From NCBI RefSeq assembly GCF_007860125.1, contig NZ_SJPW01000001.1, forward strand, positions 1,140,104-1,204,103: a stretch of DNA of 64,000 nt, given 5' to 3'. Under the pieces are notes generated by a model that made no database searches, was not told the origin of the DNA, and saw only the letters and a list, made by a program, of their open reading frames with translations. This DNA is from Rubripirellula tenax (GTDB lineage Bacteria > Planctomycetota > Planctomycetia > Pirellulales > Pirellulaceae). Positions 8,775 to 17,675 of the stretch are shown piece after piece (the stretch's first letter is position 1; each line of letters starts with the position of its first letter). The position numbers and the translations under genes are program-made.

Positions 8775-9839
8775 ATGCTGCTTCCTTCTTCGCTGGTGCG
8801 CCAAGCGGCACAGCAATTTCGCTTGCCGGTTTGGGTCGATGATCTAGGGTCAGTCGAGTCCCGGTTGGCCGATTTGGCTCAGTTTGATCGCGTGCGGTTG
8901 GCGGCTAGGCAGGGTGACCCGCGGGTGCTACTGGAGCAGTTTCGTAAGTGGGATATTGGGGTCGATGTGGCGTCGCTGTCAGCCCTTCGCGATGCAGTCT
9001 CGGCGGGATACGAAGCCAGTCCCGGCCGCCACGATATTTTATTTTCCGCTGATGCGCTGGGTGGCGAGACACTTGGGCATGAGGGGGCGCTACAGGGCTC
9101 AGTAGATTGCGGTTCGCCCGACATGATCAGTCAGTTGGGCGGGAGGTATCCAGGCACCGAAGTCGTCATTTCGGTCTCCGGAGACTCTCCGTCGTTTATC
9201 GGTCGAGGGATTCCGGTCGATCAGATCGAAGACAGCTTGTTGCGGGCGGACCAGGACGGCGTGATGGTCACTGGGCTGCGGATCGTTGTGGGTGAACACG
9301 ATGGCGGACCGGGGGGCGGACCGGGGGGCGGAATCGCGGGCCAATTCGAGAAATGGGAATCGGTCATCGAACATGCGGTTGGGGCGATTGGTCGGATGTT
9401 GCGGACGTTGATCGTGCCGATCGTCAGCGGGCCAGCAGATTTTGAGCGCTGGGATTCGATTCGCAGTCGGGCGGCAGAGGCGGCGGGGCATCCGATCGAG
9501 CTGCAGGCGGACGCCGACCGCTGGTTGTGGCGAGGTGCGCGGGTGGTCGTCGCCGAGGTCTGCGGGATCAAAAAGTGGGATGGTCGTGTGATCGCGATGT
9601 TGGGCTTGAGCGAGGACGTTTCGATGCCCTCCGCCGCGGTGCTGGTGGCATCCGTCGGCGATGCATCCCAGCGAGAGAGCGTCGAAGTTGGGCTAGTCGG
9701 GCGCGTTTCGAACGGGCGGCCGGCCTGGATCGAGTTGCCGATGCCACGCGTTGGTGACTATGTGGCTTGGCTGGTTGACGGCCATCCTGCGGCCTCGATG
9801 AACCGAGGCATCTTGGCGTCGTCTGATTCGGCAGGTTGA
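8775..9839 (+). CDS. degenerate fold-III PLP decarboxylase-like protein
   Basis: 354 residues from the ATG at 8775 (MLLPSSLVRQ). The layout follows LysA/ornithine decarboxylase: an N-terminal TIM-barrel-like region with GVDVASLSALRDAV and DILFSADALGG, then VDCGS, and a C-terminal part resembling the second domain (VGDYVAWLVDG). The catalytic signatures are gone: the AVKAN lysine motif reads LAARQ (residues about 43-47), the EPGR phosphate loop reads DADR (about 246-249), and the CESxD and GAY motifs are absent. A Gly-Pro tandem (GGPGGGPGGG, from a 12-bp DNA repeat near 9308) interrupts the middle. It is probably a non-catalytic relative. An intact family member is encoded at 56415-57845. Confidence 0.75.
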   Translation: MLLPSSLVRQAAQQFRLPVWVDDLGSVESRLADLAQFDRVRLAARQGDPRVLLEQFRKWDIGVDVASLSALRDAVSAGYEASPGRHDILFSADALGGETLGHEGALQGSVDCGSPDMISQLGGRYPGTEVVISVSGDSPSFIGRGIPVDQIEDSLLRADQDGVMVTGLRIVVGEHDGGPGGGPGGGIAGQFEKWESVIEHAVGAIGRMLRTLIVPIVSGPADFERWDSIRSRAAEAAGHPIELQADADRWLWRGARVVVAEVCGIKKWDGRVIAMLGLSEDVSMPSAAVLVASVGDASQRESVEVGLVGRVSNGRPAWIELPMPRVGDYVAWLVDGHPAASMNRGILASSDSAG

Positions 9840-9859
9840 CGGTGAAGCGTGTGTGTACG

Positions 9860-10267
9860 CTACGCTTCTTTTTCTTTCATCAACCGATCAAGAATGCCGT
9901 TGACGAATCGGGGGCTATTTTTGTCGCCATACCGTTTGGCAAGCACGATCGATTCGTTCACGGCGACGCGTCCGGGCGTATCGCTGAACAGGATCTCGTA
10001 GCCACCTAGCCGAAGGACGTTGCGGTCAACGACTGGCATTCGCGGAAGCGTCCAGTTGGTCGCCAGTTTGGCCAGTTGCTCGTCGATTTCATCTCGATGG
10101 CTCAGGGTTCCGGCCAGTAGGTCACAGGCGAAATCGGTCAACGCCTTTCGGCCTTGCATCCGCGAACGGATGAACCGTCGTGACGACTCGGTATCTCGAG
10201 TACCGTTGATGTCCGATTCGTAAAGCATTTGCAGAACGATCTCGCGGGCGCGACGGCGAGTGGACAT
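9860..10267 (-). CDS. nusB: transcription antitermination factor NusB
   Basis: 135 residues from the ATG at 10267 ([13 protein letters not shown]); a longer frame to 10387 has no family support. Family signatures: [55 protein letters not shown], and FVNGILDRL at the C-terminus. NusB with NusE (S10) binds boxA RNA and helps antitermination of rRNA operons. Length is normal for the family. It is convergent with the LysA-like gene and lies downstream of hemQ on the same strand. Confidence 0.95.
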   Translation of the reverse strand: MSTRRRAREIVLQMLYESDINGTRDTESSRRFIRSRMQGRKALTDFACDLLAGTLSHRDEIDEQLAKLATNWTLPRMPVVDRNVLRLGGYEILFSDTPGRVAVNESIVLAKRYGDKNSPRFVNGILDRLMKEKEA

Positions 10268-10422
10268 GCGGACCAGGAAGTCGAGGAAGGCGGAAACAGA
10301 AGAAGTTCGCGCCCAGCGCGAACGATCGAGCGACGGATTGTAGACGCTGGCGACCGAAGCGCGTATCCGGGCAAGCGGAAACGGCATTTACAATCGATCG
10401 TGCGGTTCGCAATCGCCAAGTC

Positions 10423-11379
10423 TTAATTCAATTTGCAGTGCTTGATGATGTCTTCGGCGCCGGCTTTGTATCCGACATAGAACGGACCGAATTCAGCGTA
10501 TTTGGCGCTGGCTTGATCGAAACGCATTTTGTAGACGATCTCTTTGAGGTATTCGGGATTTCGTCCCCAAAGCGTCACCATCCATTCCCAGTCGTCGACG
10601 CCGACGCCGACCGAAATCAGTTGGCTGACCTTACCGGCGAACGCCATCCCGCTCTGCGCGTGCTCGGCCATCATCGCGTTGCGGCGGCTGAAGGGTTCAG
10701 TGAACCAGTTCGCGCCAACGACACGGCTCTTGTTCATGGGATAGAAGCACGCCGACGGCCAGTCCGGGAACTCCGGTCGCAACCGCTGTTCGTTCATCAT
10801 CGGCAATCGACGTTCGTAGGCGGCTACCTTGGCCGCGACGGCGGGCGAATCAGCGTCTTCGCCACCGGTGACCAATCTGCGTTTGAATTCTTCGATCGAT
10901 GGAACGTATTCACTGACCTCGCTCATTGAAACGAACGACCAAGCTGGTTCCACGTATCGGCCGATTCCCGGTGCCATGATCGATTGATGGACTCCGTCGA
11001 CCTTGGCCGGGTCGGGGTCCATGACCATGACGGCGAAATCGGCGCGATGTCCGCTGATCCAGTAGGTTGCTAACCGAGCCGGACGATCCGATTCGGCTGG
11101 ATGCAACGCATCATGCAGTTGCTGTTGCAACGCGGGCGAGAGCGGGCCGTCCATCACATCGCGGCGGAAGCGATAGAAAAAGTGGGCGACGTGCCATCCG
11201 TTTTCCAGAATCACGGACGGTTCCGGTAACGGCTCGCTGGGGCGCCCGTGGGCGCCAGGCCGACCCGAAGCCTCAGGTCGACCCGTTGGTTCCGGTCGTC
11301 CGGTTGGTGGGGTCGGCGTTTCGGGCGTGGGCGTCATCGAAGGCTTCTGTGACAGAAGTTTGTGAAGTAATCGTTTCAT
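10423..11379 (-). CDS. hemQ: coproheme decarboxylase / chlorite dismutase-like HemQ
   Basis: 318 residues from the ATG at 11379, which has AGGATGGG upstream; an in-frame ATG at 11388 is the alternative. The Cld/HemQ signatures are clear: ACFYPMNKSR with the catalytic Tyr, EHAQSGMAFAGKVSQLI with the proximal His, GVDDWEWMVTLWG, and IVYKMRFDQASAKYAEFGPFY. The enzyme decarboxylates coproheme III to haem b in the coproporphyrin-dependent pathway. Unusual is an added N-terminal segment of about 40 residues rich in Pro, Gly, Arg and Thr with repeats of the form TGRPE/SGRPG. It is followed by nusB on the same strand. Confidence 0.92.
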   Translation of the reverse strand: MKRLLHKLLSQKPSMTPTPETPTPPTGRPEPTGRPEASGRPGAHGRPSEPLPEPSVILENGWHVAHFFYRFRRDVMDGPLSPALQQQLHDALHPAESDRPARLATYWISGHRADFAVMVMDPDPAKVDGVHQSIMAPGIGRYVEPAWSFVSMSEVSEYVPSIEEFKRRLVTGGEDADSPAVAAKVAAYERRLPMMNEQRLRPEFPDWPSACFYPMNKSRVVGANWFTEPFSRRNAMMAEHAQSGMAFAGKVSQLISVGVGVDDWEWMVTLWGRNPEYLKEIVYKMRFDQASAKYAEFGPFYVGYKAGAEDIIKHCKLN

Positions 11380-11389
11380 GATTCCCATC

Positions 11390-11791
11390 CTATCTATTTC
11401 TACCTGCGAACCAACCCATCACCAAACCGCCCATTGTCGTGGAAAGTGATTCGCCGACAATCCACCACCGGGGCAGCCCGGACATCGTATCCACGACGGC
11501 TTGGGAAATGCCGAACGCGATCGTGCAATAAGCCAAAATTCGTATCAGTGGCAGGTATCGATCGACATCGTTTGCGACGACCATCAATAGCACACCGACA
11601 AACCCGTAAAGCAGTGACAGATTGCGAGCCAAGTAAAACGTAAGCGGCGAATCGGGAAACGGTTCGAACCCCAGGAATTCGGCGGTTTCGACCATCCACT
11701 TTTCCGGCATGATCGCGGCACCGAACGCGAAAAGCGCAGCGATGCCGACCAGTCGGAGCATCCAAATCAGTCTGACGCGGTCTTTTTTCAT
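11390..11791 (-). CDS. small integral membrane protein
   Basis: 133 residues from the ATG at 11791, chosen because it overlaps the stop of the upstream thioesterase gene (ATGA), which suggests translational coupling. About four hydrophobic segments are visible (LIWMLRLVGIAALFAFGAAI, LSLLYGFVGVLLMVV, LIRILAYCTIAFG, TTMGGLVMGWFAG). It resembles small DUF4345/YiaA-type membrane proteins, but I do not recognise a family with certainty. The stop is 10 bases before the hemQ start, so thioesterase, this gene, hemQ and nusB may be co-transcribed. Confidence 0.75.
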   Translation of the reverse strand: MKKDRVRLIWMLRLVGIAALFAFGAAIMPEKWMVETAEFLGFEPFPDSPLTFYLARNLSLLYGFVGVLLMVVANDVDRYLPLIRILAYCTIAFGISQAVVDTMSGLPRWWIVGESLSTTMGGLVMGWFAGRNR

Positions 11792-12243
11792 GATGCCTGC
11801 CCCGGTGTTGTCTCCCACGGTGATCCCGGTGACGACGATAACAGCGTCATTCCCGCGGTGGCCTCGGTCGGGATCGACACGACTTTATGTACCCGCAAAT
11901 CCACGTACACCCACCGTGTGGCGACCCGGGCCAGTATCTTTTGATCAGCTGGCCGCGAGATGACGGATTGCCGCCACGACGAAATTCGATCCAGTTCGCT
12001 GATCCAGGTTCGCACAACGACTTCATCGCCCGCCAAAGCCGCTGCCTTGTAGGTCACGTCGTGACGCCGAACCACCCATCCGAATCCGGCCGCGAGGGCT
12101 GCCTTGCTATCGAACCCGATCGCGGCGGTATGGGCGCTGGCCGCCCACAGTGTCCATTGCAGATACCGCAAATTGTGAACATGCCCCTGGGCGTCGATTT
12201 CTTCGTCAGGAACGGTGTGGTGAAAGTCAAAGTAAGTTGTCAT
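11788..12243 (-). CDS. acyl-CoA thioesterase, 4HBT hot-dog fold
   Basis: 151 residues from the ATG at 12243 (MTTYFDFHHTV). The pattern VPDEEIDAQGHVHNLRYLQW matches the YbgC/FadM 4-hydroxybenzoyl-CoA thioesterase motif, with Asp before GHV-N as the usual catalytic region; YKAAALAGDEVVVRTWI and RVATRWVYVD follow the hot-dog strands. It likely hydrolyses an acyl-CoA in the cytoplasm; the substrate cannot be told. Its stop overlaps the start of the membrane protein downstream. Confidence 0.85.
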   Translation of the reverse strand: MTTYFDFHHTVPDEEIDAQGHVHNLRYLQWTLWAASAHTAAIGFDSKAALAAGFGWVVRRHDVTYKAAALAGDEVVVRTWISELDRISSWRQSVISRPADQKILARVATRWVYVDLRVHKVVSIPTEATAGMTLLSSSPGSPWETTPGQAS

Positions 12244-12339
12244 GGCTATCAATGGAGCGATCCGAGATGAGCTTGCAACCCTGGGTGTCCATTGGCATAG
12301 AATGGAGACTCACGAAGTATTCAAAGTCACGAGCGAGCG

Positions 12340-13080
12340 ATGTTGAAAATACCATCCCTTTTCAGGGCGTCGTCCCCCCTAGATCCCCATCCCCATCGGC
12401 GGGTGCTGACAACGGCATTGGCTGCCACCGCTGTTTTATTCGGTGTCGTCTTTGCTATTCCGGGCGACGCCCAAGTCAAAGGAGGTCCGCAAGCGAACGA
12501 TGACTCCGTCGCGGACGTCTCTGATTCGACCGACGATTCGTCGAAAGAAATGGTTGCAACCCTGGCCGGCGGATGCTTTTGGTGTACCGAGGCGGTGTTC
12601 GAGCGGATGGAAGGCGTCCAGGACGTGGTCTCGGGATACATCGGCGGCAAGAATCCGAATCCCAGTTATGAACAGGTCTGCACCGGCCGGACCGGACATG
12701 CCGAAGCCGTCGAAATCTACTACGACCCGGCCAAGGTGAAGTTCGAAGAACTGCTCGAGGTATTTTTCAAGACGCACGATCCGACGACGCTCAATCGACA
12801 GGGCGCCGACAGTGGCACGCAATACCGCAGCACGATCTTTTACCACAACGCCGAACAGAAACGAATCGCCGATGCCTACATCACGCAACTCGATGCATCG
12901 GAGAAGCTGCCTGGTCCAATCGTGACCACGCTTGAGGAAGCATCCAAGTTCTTCACGGCCGAAGAATATCATCAAGACTATTACGCGAGAAATCCGAACG
13001 CTGGCTACTGTCAAGCCGTGGTTCGAGGCAAGGTCGATAAGTTCGACAGAGAGTTCGCTGATAAGCGAAAGTCTAAGTAG
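12340..13080 (+). CDS. msrA: exported peptide methionine sulfoxide reductase A
   Basis: 246 residues. The MsrA domain starts at about 70 with the catalytic GGCFWCTEAVFER, followed by VVSGYIGG, GHAEAVEI, and FFKTHDPTTLNRQGAD-GTQYRS; a Cys in AGYCQ near the end may serve for recycling. The N-terminus has a hydrophobic stretch (TTALAATAVLFGVVFAIPGDAQ) that looks like a signal peptide or anchor, so it probably repairs Met-sulfoxide in exported proteins. No MsrB domain is fused. A small secreted protein gene follows 15 bases later and may share the transcript. Confidence 0.93.
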   Translation: MLKIPSLFRASSPLDPHPHRRVLTTALAATAVLFGVVFAIPGDAQVKGGPQANDDSVADVSDSTDDSSKEMVATLAGGCFWCTEAVFERMEGVQDVVSGYIGGKNPNPSYEQVCTGRTGHAEAVEIYYDPAKVKFEELLEVFFKTHDPTTLNRQGADSGTQYRSTIFYHNAEQKRIADAYITQLDASEKLPGPIVTTLEEASKFFTAEEYHQDYYARNPNAGYCQAVVRGKVDKFDREFADKRKSK

Positions 13081-13095
13081 ATAGAAGGCGCGACT

Positions 13096-13608
13096 ATGGC
13101 ATTTGGAATGCGGTTCTTGTTGGCGTGCGTCGTCGTCGCGGTATCGACTTCGATGGCGATGGCTCAAGTGATTCAGTTGCCGTCGTTCCACACCTTTTCA
13201 TATTCGGGCAGCGTGCTGGTTCCCGATTCGGCAACGGCGTCGCTGGGCAGCGTTTCACGTTCGGCTTCGAGTTATCGCGGTCGCGGTTTCGGGTCATCGA
13301 TCGGTCGTGGCGCATCCCACGCGGGTGGTTCGGTGACTGCGACCATCATCGATCATCGCGAAATCGATCGCCAGTTGCTCGGCGAGTCGGTGACTTCCAC
13401 GCCAAGCATTGATCGCACGGAAGAAGGCAAGTCGCTGGTTCGCCACGCGCGAGCCATGTTGAAATCGGGCAACCGATCGGCGGCCAGTGTCAGTTACCAA
13501 ATGGCGATTCAGGTTCTCGATGGTCGCCTAAAAGAACTGGCGACTATCGAATTCCGCCGCGTCTTGCCGCCGACCGATGCGAGAAGCGTCGGCGACAGGC
13601 TGCGCTAG
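13096..13608 (+). CDS. small secreted hypothetical protein
   Basis: 170 residues with a clear signal peptide (FLLACVVVAVSTSMAMAQ). After it comes a Ser/Gly/Arg-rich segment (SSYRGRGFGSSIGRG) and a helical C-terminal part (EEGKSLVRHARAMLKSGNRSAASVSYQMAI) that resembles a single TPR-like hairpin. I do not recognise the family. It follows msrA closely on the same strand. Confidence 0.7.
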   Translation: MAFGMRFLLACVVVAVSTSMAMAQVIQLPSFHTFSYSGSVLVPDSATASLGSVSRSASSYRGRGFGSSIGRGASHAGGSVTATIIDHREIDRQLLGESVTSTPSIDRTEEGKSLVRHARAMLKSGNRSAASVSYQMAIQVLDGRLKELATIEFRRVLPPTDARSVGDRLR

Positions 13609-13613
13609 GATCA

Positions 13614-14402
13614 TTAAACCACCGCGCTTCGGCCAGTGATTCGTTCGTACCATCGGCCGTCGATTCTTAGGTTCACAAAGTTGCGATCGACCGTCTCGCG
13701 CAAGTCCCAACCGCTCCGTTGAATCGCCAAGGCTTGGGGCGCGGCGTGTTGCATCCCGGGGATCGCATTGGCGACGGTTTGGAAACCCGATTGGGCACAG
13801 AATGAACGAAGCGATTCGGAAAAATGGCGGCGCATTCCGAACGGATACGAAAAGTGATGGGGCGTCGCACCAAGGACGTCAGCCAGTTTCGAGCGGCATT
13901 CGGTGATTTCGCGTTGCGCTTCGTTGACGTCCAGATCGGTCAATCGGCGGTGCGAATGGGTGTGGGCGCCAATCGTGTGGCCACGCCGATCGATCTCGCG
14001 GACTTCGTCTTCGCTAAGAAGCTCTCCCGCAAACTGTGTTTGCAGGTGGCGGAGATACTTGGAACGATCGTCGTCGCTGTCGCGGCCTCGGAAATACAGT
14101 GTGTTCAGGTACACCGCGAATCGAATATCAAGCTCGTCGGCCAGATCCAACAATTCGTATGTCGTTCGAAAATTATCGTCGATGCTGAGGAAAACGAGCG
14201 GTCGGTCCGACGCCATGAACTCAGCCGGGTCGCCCGTGAAGTGATAGCCCAGGTCGCGAAAGGCTCGCGTCATTTCCGAAACGGCAGCAAACGCATCCGA
14301 TTCGATCTCGTGGAAGTAGATGCCCAGCTTTTGGGGCAACGGACGCGAAAAGAACCGATGGTGAACGCTCCGAACGATATTTTGGAGAGCTTTCTTGGTC
14401 AT
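13614..14402 (-). CDS. polysaccharide deacetylase (NodB homology)
   Basis: 262 residues from the ATG at 14402 (MTKKALQNIV). NodB-type motifs: FLSIDDNFRTTYEL with the paired Asp, GAHTHSHRRL supplying the two metal His (HxxxH form), and HHFSYPFGMRR. These enzymes remove N- or O-acetyl groups from polysaccharides, often at the cell envelope, although no signal peptide is visible here. It is divergent from a glycosyltransferase gene, which suggests a shared surface-polysaccharide job. Confidence 0.87.
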   Translation of the reverse strand: MTKKALQNIVRSVHHRFFSRPLPQKLGIYFHEIESDAFAAVSEMTRAFRDLGYHFTGDPAEFMASDRPLVFLSIDDNFRTTYELLDLADELDIRFAVYLNTLYFRGRDSDDDRSKYLRHLQTQFAGELLSEDEVREIDRRGHTIGAHTHSHRRLTDLDVNEAQREITECRSKLADVLGATPHHFSYPFGMRRHFSESLRSFCAQSGFQTVANAIPGMQHAAPQALAIQRSGWDLRETVDRNFVNLRIDGRWYERITGRSAVV

Positions 14403-14565
14403 TTGAAAATAGGGGGCGTGGGAAGCTTTTGTGGAGGGGGGTTGTAAAGTATAGTTTGGGTGCCGACCCAAATCGAAGGACCCTCTGGAGGAAGGAGTTT
14501 CTGGTGGTCGTCAGTGTCGTATCTGAGTCGATCCCACCCGAATCCTTTATCCCCAAAATAGTTTG

Positions 14566-15858
14566 ATGCGAATTCTAGTCGCTCACAACTCACACAAAAT
14601 TCCTGGTGGGGAACAGCGTGTGTTCGAAAGCGAGGTGGAATTGCTTCGCGAGGCGGGCCACGAGGTCTTCCTTCTGAACCCCCACAACGACGAATTGGAC
14701 GGCCGCAAGCAGTTGTCGATCGCAGCGGAAACGGTTTGGAATCGCAGGATCGTCCGACAGATCAATCAACTGATCCCCAAGATTCGCCCGGATGTCGCCC
14801 ACTTTCACAACGTGTTCCCGGTCCTCTCGCCGGCCGTGTTTTCGGCCGTCAAGCGTGCCAAGGTGTCGACGGTCTGGACGCTGCACAATTATCGGCTGAT
14901 CTGTCCCGGCATGCTGCTGATGCGCGACGGAAAGCCGTGCGAAGAATGCGTCGGGAAGCGGTTTGCGTTCCCCGCTATTCGGCATCGTTGTTATCGCAAC
15001 AGTTTGCCGGCGACGACGGTGATCGCGGCGACTTTGTCGGTCCACCGAGGCATACGCACTTGGCGTGACGACGTCGACCGATTCTTGGTGCCCAGCGAGT
15101 TTGCGCGTCGCAAGCTGACAGCGGGCGGAGTCCCCGAGGCTAAGTTGACGGTCAAACCCAACTTCGTTTCCGGTGAACCGGGCGTTGGTGGGGGCGCGGG
15201 CGGCTACTTCCTTTTCGTCGGCCGGCTATCGGAAGAAAAGGGTGTCCATTGCCTGCTGAACGCTTGGTTGCGATTGAAGAATCCGCTGCCGCTGAAGATT
15301 CTAGGTTCCGGAGAGTTGCCGTCGGATCTCCGTGACGCCATCGCCCGATTGGACAATGTCGAATTTCTGGGTTCGCGATCGGCCGAGGAAGTGATGCAGA
15401 TGATGGCAGACGCTCGCGCGACGATCGTTCCATCGATCTGCTACGAGACGTTCGGATTGGTCGTTACGGAATCGTTTTCCGTCGGCACACCGGTCATCGC
15501 ATCCGACATCGGCGCCATCGGCGAATTGATTGACCATGGCAAAAACGGGTTGAAGTTCGCGCCGGGGGATCCGCAGGCTCTCGCATCGGCCGTCGAGACG
15601 TTCGTTTCCATGGAACAGCAACCCTTGCGATCCGAAGCGAGGCTCTGTTACGAACGCGATTTTCGTGCGGCGACCAATCTAAAGTTGCTCGAAAACGTTT
15701 ATCACGAAGTGATGCAAGCCAACGGGCAAATCGTCAGCGATCAAGTGGGACTGCCGAAAGGCTTGCGAGTCGACTTGGCGCAAAGAACGTCGACGACTGG
15801 CGAAACTCCGGCCCGTTCAACTCGTCCCGCCAAACCCGTCGCGCAGTCACGCGACTGA
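14566..15858 (+). CDS. glycosyltransferase family 4 (GT-B fold)
   Basis: 430 residues from the ATG at 14566 (MRILVAHNSH). N-terminal GT4 start with PGGEQRVFESEVELL and ADVAHFHN-like DVAHFHNVFP; C-terminal nucleotide-sugar domain with YFLFVGRLSEEKGVHCLL, NVEFLGS, and the EX7E-type PSICYETFGLVVTESFSVGTPVIASD. A Cys-rich insert (CPGMLLMRDGKPCEECVGKRF) matches the family in which a CxxCxG element follows LHNYR. It transfers a sugar from an NDP or UDP donor during surface polysaccharide assembly. The last 40 residues are low complexity. Confidence 0.92.
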   Translation: MRILVAHNSHKIPGGEQRVFESEVELLREAGHEVFLLNPHNDELDGRKQLSIAAETVWNRRIVRQINQLIPKIRPDVAHFHNVFPVLSPAVFSAVKRAKVSTVWTLHNYRLICPGMLLMRDGKPCEECVGKRFAFPAIRHRCYRNSLPATTVIAATLSVHRGIRTWRDDVDRFLVPSEFARRKLTAGGVPEAKLTVKPNFVSGEPGVGGGAGGYFLFVGRLSEEKGVHCLLNAWLRLKNPLPLKILGSGELPSDLRDAIARLDNVEFLGSRSAEEVMQMMADARATIVPSICYETFGLVVTESFSVGTPVIASDIGAIGELIDHGKNGLKFAPGDPQALASAVETFVSMEQQPLRSEARLCYERDFRAATNLKLLENVYHEVMQANGQIVSDQVGLPKGLRVDLAQRTSTTGETPARSTRPAKPVAQSRD

Positions 15859-15917
15859 ACCGGCGTACTGGAACGACATCGCCGACGCGTAGGACTGGCG
15901 ATGTTACGACGACATCA

Positions 15918-17198
15918 TCACTTCGATGAAACGACGGATTCGGATTTCCGTTTCAGCAACAGTCGCATCATTTCTTCGGCCGATTTGGCTGCGATGTTTC
16001 GGATCCGATCTCGATCCGTTTCGTCACCGAATTCATAAGTGATTGCGTGGATTCCGAGTTCTCGGGCGACCCAGGCCTTGCTGGTTGATCGGTGCGCGTT
16101 GTGGCCATCGTCACGAAGGACGTCGAACGTGGGCATGCGTTCGTCGAGCGCCGCCAACCACTCGGTCGTGAACCCACTTGGGAACAGGTCGTTTTCACGC
16201 GGCATCGTGTAGAAGACTTCGTTGTATGTGCTGTGGAAGTCGAGGAACAACCACAGTCGGCCGTCCTTGTGTTCGTTCAGCTTGATCAATTCGTCGTGGA
16301 TCGCCTTCGTTTCCGGTTGGGTGAAATTCATCCAATCGCGATTCAGGTCGACGCCGTTCGCGTTGGCACGCCAATAACCTTTGGCGACTCCATCAGGGTT
16401 CGCGATCGGGACGACCGAGGTGTGAAATTTATCGCGAAACGCCTTCGCTAATTCGGTGTCAGCACAGATCGCTTCGACGAAGTGCATCATGCCGATCGTG
16501 CCGGTAACCTCAGGCGGATGTTGACGCGACAGAATGAAAATCGAATCGCCCGATTGGGCGTTTCCGATCGACATCTGGTAAAGGTTGCGTCCATCGACGG
16601 TCGTTCCGATGGTCGTGTCAGCAATCGCCAGGGCGTTTTCTTTGCCAAGAATTTTGCTGGCGTCGGCTTGGTTGCGAAGTTGCTCGATCCAGTTGGCGAT
16701 GTCTTTGTTGCTGACCAGTTCTTGGCCGGCGATCCAAACGGCGCGGTCGCTAACGGGGATCTTTAGCGTGACTTCGCTGCCACCGGGATGTCGCGCGACA
16801 ACCAATTGCTGGGCCGATTCCCAGTTTGTGCGGTCGTAGCTGATCTTGGGTTCGTATCGATGCGATCCGCCTTCGTAACGCAGTCGGACTTTGATATCGC
16901 GTTGGTTCGTCGATTGAACGCGAAACGCGTACCACGCGCTGTCGTTGGTATCATCGGCCTCGGGACGAATTACGATTTCGAAATCCGAACCGTTGTATTC
17001 GATCAAACGGTCGATTTTTCCACCGGGAAAGTCCGTTTCGAAACGAACGGCTTGGTCCTGTGAACGAAACTGTGTTGAAACCAGGGTCGACGCAGTCGGT
17101 CCGGGTTCGCCGTACGCCATGGGTGCGGCGAAGACGTAGATCCATCCGATGGCGAGAAACAGCGATCGCTTAACCGAGGCAGCGCAGCAACAAACCAT
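15918..17198 (-). CDS. exported M14 zinc carboxypeptidase
   Basis: 426 residues from the ATG at 17198, with a hydrophobic signal (SLFLAIGWIYVFAAPMAYG). An N-terminal beta domain typical of cytosolic-carboxypeptidase-like M14 proteins (M14_N) precedes the catalytic domain. Zinc ligands: HPPE in SRQHPPEVTG and the His in LFLDFHSTYNE; substrate-binding NANGVDLNRDW; catalytic Glu in ITYEFGDETDR. It probably trims C-terminal residues from peptides in the periplasm. The gene is divergent from the next one across a 477-base gap. Confidence 0.88.
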   Translation of the reverse strand: MVCCCAASVKRSLFLAIGWIYVFAAPMAYGEPGPTASTLVSTQFRSQDQAVRFETDFPGGKIDRLIEYNGSDFEIVIRPEADDTNDSAWYAFRVQSTNQRDIKVRLRYEGGSHRYEPKISYDRTNWESAQQLVVARHPGGSEVTLKIPVSDRAVWIAGQELVSNKDIANWIEQLRNQADASKILGKENALAIADTTIGTTVDGRNLYQMSIGNAQSGDSIFILSRQHPPEVTGTIGMMHFVEAICADTELAKAFRDKFHTSVVPIANPDGVAKGYWRANANGVDLNRDWMNFTQPETKAIHDELIKLNEHKDGRLWLFLDFHSTYNEVFYTMPRENDLFPSGFTTEWLAALDERMPTFDVLRDDGHNAHRSTSKAWVARELGIHAITYEFGDETDRDRIRNIAAKSAEEMMRLLLKRKSESVVSSK

Positions 17199-17675
17199 GG
17201 TCAAATTCTTTCATGCGGTTCCCCCCCGCTAAATTGCTGGCTTCGCTTGATCAGCTTGTCACCCCGTCAGCGCAACGAGGGCCAGGCACGATCCAGCCCG
17301 AATGAAATCCGGGCAGAGTGAGGCGAGTTCTTAGTGAGGTGGGTTCACGCTGCCAAGCGTCCAACGCTTAGAAACATGCAATCGGGCGGGGAGGTCGCTT
17401 CCTGCGACAAAGGTGAGGGCAAACGGGGTTTCTCTCGCTTGCCATCACCTTTCAATCATACACTTAGGTACACCTGTCTCAAGTGTTTTCCGCGCTGCTC
17501 CGACCGGTTTCATCCGAATTGCTGGCAAATGCCGGCAATTTTACCGGCTAGACGGGTTTCAAGCCTTCCATTGGGCGGAAATTGAGCCATCGCAGGCCGC
17601 TGGGGCGCGTCACGGCGGTCTGGTGTATGTTGGCGATGTGTCGTTTTAGCTTCTTTCTTTAGGTAGCCTGCAACC
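17199..17675. other. intergenic region with one stem-loop
   Basis: 477 bases between divergent genes. The only structure I see is an imperfect hairpin at 17409-17452: AAAGGTGA pairs with TCACCTTT and GGCAA with TTGCC. I found no recognised riboswitch or RNA gene. Confidence 0.4.

Noticed and set aside
17334-17649. Two overlapping frames in the gap before the TIM-barrel gene
   Set aside because: Composition is unlike coding sequence and there is no start context.
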